From NCBI GenBank assembly GCA_003557965.1, contig PWND01000204.1, positions 1-9,992 on the forward strand: a stretch of 9,992 bases of DNA, given 5' to 3'. Made by a program: the position numbers and the translations under genes. Below are positions 8,128 to 9,992 of the stretch, piece by piece (positions within the stretch are counted from its first letter, which is position 1; every line of letters begins with the position of its first letter). The notes under the pieces are model-generated. The model was not told the DNA's origin and made no database searches. It worked only from the letters and a program-made list of their open reading frames with translations. This stretch comes from Bacteroidales bacterium. Its GTDB lineage: Bacteria; Bacteroidota; Bacteroidia; Bacteroidales; UBA7960.

Positions 8128-8277
8128 TTAGTTTGATTTTGTTTCATTAGTTTTTGGTTTTACAGACCTTGAAACCATATTGGCCTCACGCTTTACACTT
8201 GTAGAAGTGCTGCGGATAGAGTTTGACAAACCTAAAATTCTTCTGATTGTTGATAATAATTGTTGAATTGCTCTCAT
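8128..8277 (-). CDS. Small basic hypothetical protein, 49 aa
   Basis: An ATG at 8277 opens 49 codons to a TAA at 8128-8130. The protein starts MRAIQQLLSTIRRILGL, which can form a basic amphipathic helix (Ile/Leu at 4, 7, 8, 11, 14, 15, 17; Arg at 2, 12, 13). The rest is a Ser/Thr-rich basic tail. Overall it has 10 Lys/Arg against 2 Glu, and 14 Ser/Thr. There is no typical signal peptide. It fits tightly between the 85 aa gene (46-base gap) and the 441 aa gene (21-base gap) on the same strand, which is the main reason to believe it. The net positive charge would suit binding to nucleic acid, to membrane, or to its acidic coiled-coil neighbour; none of these is shown. It is short enough to be missed by default gene callers and could be spurious. 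Confidence 0.55.
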   Translation of the reverse strand: MRAIQQLLSTIRRILGLSNSIRSTSTSVKREANMVSRSVKPKTNETKSN

Positions 8278-8323
8278 AATTTTTTATTTTTAAAAGGTTA
8301 ATAATGAATTAATAGTAGATTGT

Positions 8324-8581
8324 TTATTTCTTAAATCGGGTTTTTTCCATAGCATTTATCATTGAAGTTGTTATTACACTATGGGTTTTTTCATATTCTG
8401 TTTTTAGTTTTTGAAAATTTTTATTACGTGGTTTTACTTTAAGTTCAGGCAGAAAAAAATCACCGGTTTTCCTGATCATATTTACAGCTTCTGGTAATTT
8501 TCCTGCTTTATGCAAAGTTTCTGAAGCTATAATTAGCTGCTTTGTAATATGCTTAATATGTGTGCTATATAATTTTGTCAT
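8324..8581 (-). CDS. Hypothetical helical protein, 85 aa, TPR-like hairpin
   Basis: I do not recognise a named family. The protein is Lys-rich, soluble and predicted all-helical, with a helix-turn-helix hairpin 'ITKQLIIASETLHKAGKLPEAVNMIRK' in pieces around residues 11-37 that looks like one tetratricopeptide-type unit. A second helical stretch runs from ~45 to the end. It aligns by eye with residues ~5-70 of the 441 aa protein: both have 'GKxxEAVxxxxK', then a Pro 19-21 residues on, a Phe, and 'EK'. It is the first gene after a good promoter candidate and a 5' leader hairpin, and it leads the 85/49/441 operon. A structural or adaptor role is the safest guess. Confidence 0.72.
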   Translation of the reverse strand: MTKLYSTHIKHITKQLIIASETLHKAGKLPEAVNMIRKTGDFFLPELKVKPRNKNFQKLKTEYEKTHSVITTSMINAMEKTRFKK

Positions 8582-8603
8582 TTTATGATTAAGTCAAAAT
8601 AGA

Positions 8604-8627
8604 ATTGTTTGAAGACAATCAAACAAT
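8604..8627 (-). promoter_or_regulatory. Leader hairpin just after the predicted transcription start of the 85/49/441 operon
   Basis: Arms attgtttga (8604-8612) and tcaaacaat (8619-8627) are perfectly complementary over 9 bases with a 6-base loop. Counting ~7 bases downstream of the -7 box places the transcript start near 8630, so the RNA would begin almost directly with this stem. It ends 22 bases before the ATG at 8581. It could protect the 5' end, affect translation, or be a DNA operator overlapping the start site. Confidence 0.45.
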
Positions 8628-8636
8628 AATTGCCGA

Positions 8637-8667
8637 CAAAATTACGGGTACGTGAAACACGGGTCAA
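8637..8667 (-). promoter_or_regulatory. Predicted Bacteroidota-type promoter for the 85/49/441 operon
   Basis: On the minus strand, TTG (8667-8665) is followed by 20 bases and then TAATTTTG (8644-8637). This matches the primary sigma pattern known in Bacteroidota (TTG or TTTG near -33, TAnnTTTG near -7). It lies 55 bases upstream of the ATG at 8581. No comparable match was found before the beta-helix gene or the giant gene. Confidence 0.55.
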
Positions 8668-8689
8668 TCAGGTATTGTCCTGAAATTGT

Positions 8690-8709
8690 AATGGGGGATT
8701 TCCCCCATT
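8690..8709. promoter_or_regulatory. G5/C5 palindrome, candidate operator upstream of the operon promoter
   Basis: Arms aatggggg (8690-8697) and cccccatt (8702-8709) are perfect complements around attt. Its GC-rich core stands out in an AT-rich gap. The centre is ~70 bases upstream of the predicted transcript start, a position used by activators that contact RNA polymerase from upstream. Dimeric LuxR-family regulators bind palindromes, and one is encoded next door, so it is a plausible target. It could instead be an RNA hairpin; no T-run follows on either strand, so an intrinsic terminator is unlikely. Confidence 0.4.
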
Positions 8710-8753
8710 TAATAGGTGAATTTCCACTTTGGAGAAAACAACATCATGATATA

Positions 8754-8826
8754 CACCAGGTTAGATAGGTTTTTTAATGCTGTTTAAAAAAACTAAACCT
8801 GATGATATTCTTATTTAAAAGAATAT
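8754..8826 (-). repeat. Two adjacent inverted repeats in the intergenic region
   Basis: The first runs from caccaggttag (8754-8764) to ctaaacctgatg (8793-8804), with one bulged base and one non-Watson-Crick pair. That pair is G-U in minus-strand RNA but C-A in plus-strand RNA, so folding favours minus-strand transcription. An inner T6/A6 helix (8770-8775 with 8787-8792) can extend it. The second is atattctt (8805-8812) with aagaatat (8819-8826), a perfect 8-base stem with a 6-base loop. Together they could be a processing or weak termination region after the response regulator, or part of a small RNA. Confidence 0.4.
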
Positions 8827-8955
8827 GGGAAAGAGAATATAACAGTCATTGTGATTCCAGGAGGTTGACGCACGTGAGATTTGTTTTTCAGTACCAAGTG
8901 ACTGTGTATTTGCTTGATGAAAGTAATTATTAAAGATAGAAAAGTGATATAAAAG

Positions 8956-9618
8956 CTAAAGCTTAACTATGCCTTCCTTAATAGCATACTTTACCATTTC
9001 AACGATATTTTTTAATTCCAGTTTTTGTAGAATATTTGTTTTATGTGATTCAACTGTCCTTGGGGATATGGACAGCTTATCAGCAATTTCTTTAAAGCTT
9101 AAACCTTCAGAAAAAGCTTTAAGAACTTCCTTTTCTCTTTCTGTGAGTTCATTTTCTGAGTTTTTGTTGCCGCCAACAATTGAGATATAGCTATTGTAGA
9201 TTATTTTACTAATAGATTCGCCGTAGTATGCTTCATCACGAGAAACACTATTTAGAGCTTTAATGAACTCTTCCCGGGAACTTTCCTTAGACAAAAACCC
9301 TTTTGCCCCGGCTTTAATCGCTGAGATTATATATTCTTCGCTGGTATTGGCACTTAGTATCAGAACTTTTATCAAAGGGTGTTTTTGAGTAAGCCTTGCT
9401 GTAATTTCCACCCCGTCCATGTCGGGCATGCCAATGTCAAGAATCACCAAGTCAGGGCTTAAGTTATTGATTACATTAAAAAGTTCTTTTCCTGATGCAA
9501 CATCTGCAACTATTGAAAAGTCCTTATTCCCTATAAGCATAGCCTTAATCCCGTCTCTGATTATTTTATGGTCGTCAACAACAATAATTTTTTTTACTTG
9601 GCTCATATTAATAACCAT
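8956..9618 (-). CDS. NarL/FixJ-family two-component response regulator
   Basis: This is a complete DNA-binding regulator that should be switched by phosphorylation from the kinase encoded just upstream. Counting from 9618 (220 aa), the receiver domain spans ~8-125 and shows the acidic pair D15-D16, phosphoacceptor D61 in 'LVILDIGMPDMDG', switch Ser89 in 'VLILSANTS' and conserved Lys111 in 'GFLSK'. The LuxR-type helix-turn-helix spans ~157-215 ('LTEREKEVLKAFSEGLSFKE', then 'IADKLSISPRTVESHKTNI'), with normal family length. The ATG at 9618 overlaps the kinase end by 11 bases. An internal ATG at 9606 (protein MSQVKK...) starts one base after the kinase TAA and gives the more usual N-terminus, so 9606 may be the true start. 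Either way the pair is translationally coupled. Its targets are not known; the palindrome at 8690-8709 is a candidate. Confidence 0.97.
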   Translation of the reverse strand: MVINMSQVKKIIVVDDHKIIRDGIKAMLIGNKDFSIVADVASGKELFNVINNLSPDLVILDIGMPDMDGVEITARLTQKHPLIKVLILSANTSEEYIISAIKAGAKGFLSKESSREEFIKALNSVSRDEAYYGESISKIIYNSYISIVGGNKNSENELTEREKEVLKAFSEGLSFKEIADKLSISPRTVESHKTNILQKLELKNIVEMVKYAIKEGIVKL

Positions 9619-9992
9619 TTTGGTTTACAGGCAAAGATATTTCAAATGTTGAACCTTCTCCTAAAGTGCTTCTAACAGAAATATTACCATTATTTTTATG
9701 AACAAACTCTTTTGCAAGAATTAGCCCAAGGCCACTTCCTTTTTCTTTACTATCTCCAATTTTTGAAGCATCGCTTCCAATATCAAACAGTTTTTGAGCA
9801 TCTTCTTCGGAAATCCCTATTCCGTTGTCTGATACTTTAATTATCATGCTGCTGTTTTCCAAAGAACTTTCAACACTTACAACACCTTTTTCAGGTGTAA
9901 ACTTAATAGCATTTGTAAGCAAATTTCTGAAAACTGTATGCATCATGTTTTTATCAGCATAAAACAAATGCGCTTCCGGAACATCTATCCTA
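9608..9992 (-). CDS. Sensor histidine kinase, C-terminal ATPase domain (N-terminus beyond window)
   Basis: The frame runs in from the right edge with no start in view and ends at a TAA at 9608-9610, giving 127 visible residues. All ATP-binding motifs of a HATPase_c domain are present: N box 'FRNLLTNAIKFTP', G1 box 'VSDNGIGIS', an F box region 'LFDIGSD', and G2 box 'KEKGSGLGLILAKEFVHKN'. The C-terminal strand 'STLGEGSTFEISLPV' is typical. This matches the HisKA-type (HPK1-like) kinases that phosphorylate response regulators. The phospho-accepting His and any sensor or membrane part are outside the window, so the signal cannot be inferred. A TTG within the frame at 9967 is not the start, because the same frame continues upstream with family-like sequence (RIDVPEAHL). 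Confidence 0.93.
   Translation of the reverse strand, partial: RIDVPEAHLFYADKNMMHTVFRNLLTNAIKFTPEKGVVSVESSLENSSMIIKVSDNGIGISEEDAQKLFDIGSDASKIGDSKEKGSGLGLILAKEFVHKNNGNISVRSTLGEGSTFEISLPVNQNGY

Larger units (their letters stand above)
8582..8955. other. 374-base intergenic region between the response regulator and the 85 aa gene
   Basis: No convincing gene was found on either strand. The longest candidate examined is a 25-codon plus-strand frame at 8691-8768 that runs through the G5/C5 palindrome. The region holds, from right to left, a stretch after the regulator stop with no recognised signal (8827-8955), two inverted repeats (8754-8826), the G5/C5 palindrome (8690-8709), the promoter candidate (8637-8667) and the leader hairpin (8604-8627). 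Its length and structure suggest that the 85/49/441 operon is controlled separately from the kinase/regulator pair. Confidence 0.6.

Noticed and set aside
8690..8709. G5/C5 palindrome as a rho-independent terminator of the response regulator
   Set aside because: It is ~250 bases from the regulator stop, has no T-run on either side and lies just upstream of a promoter candidate.
8691..8768. 25-codon plus-strand frame in the intergenic region
   Set aside because: Its start lies inside the G5/C5 palindrome, no promoter is visible on that strand, and all neighbouring genes run the other way.
9419..9652. 77-codon plus-strand frame across the regulator/kinase junction
   Set aside because: It is antisense to the receiver domain and kinase end, both of which are confidently coding.
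9965..9967. TTG as the start of the kinase gene
   Set aside because: The frame continues upstream to the window edge with plausible kinase sequence, and a HATPase domain would not start there.

Overview
The window reads as a stretch of a Bacteroidota chromosome. The evidence is a very large secreted protein built from YCF48/BNR-like propeller repeats followed by fibronectin type III (Fn3) modules, a layout typical of type IX-secreted proteins in this phylum. Supporting signs are the low GC content, the lack of clear Shine-Dalgarno sites, and one upstream sequence that matches the Bacteroidota promoter pattern (TTG, 20 bases, TAnnTTTG). No finer taxonomic placement is justified. There are no tRNA or rRNA genes, insertion sequences, integrases or CRISPR arrays.

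Every supported gene lies on the minus strand, so transcription runs from the right end to the left. At 9992-9608 is the C-terminal ATPase part of a sensor histidine kinase. It is followed immediately by a complete NarL/FixJ-type response regulator (9618-8956), so the two form a two-component pair. A 374-base intergenic region (8955-8582) follows. It is rich in inverted repeats, including a G5/C5 palindrome, and ends in a good promoter candidate. That promoter leads into a probable three-gene operon of unrecognised proteins: 85 aa (8581-8324), a basic 49 aa protein (8277-8128) and a 441 aa helical/coiled-coil protein (8106-6781). The 85 aa protein resembles the first ~70 residues of the 441 aa protein.

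Two exported proteins come next. One is a 471 aa protein with a signal peptide and a predicted right-handed parallel beta-helix (6668-5253). The other is a giant protein starting at 5141 whose C-terminus lies beyond the left edge; 1713 residues are visible. It has a signal peptide, about 25 propeller-type repeats interrupted by an acidic Asp/Gly/Asn linker, two small beta domains and at least four Fn3 repeats. A hairpin-forming inverted repeat sits in each short gap after the 441 aa and the 471 aa genes, which suggests that the last two genes are separate transcription units or that the mRNA is processed there.

A cautious overall reading is a sensor/regulator pair next to a small cytoplasmic operon of unknown role, followed by two surface or secreted proteins. 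Co-regulation is inferred only from gene order and from a palindrome placed upstream of the operon promoter. The most unusual items are the uncharacterised 85/49/441 operon with its structured leader, and an apparent recent recombination tract between the two leftmost Fn3 repeats.
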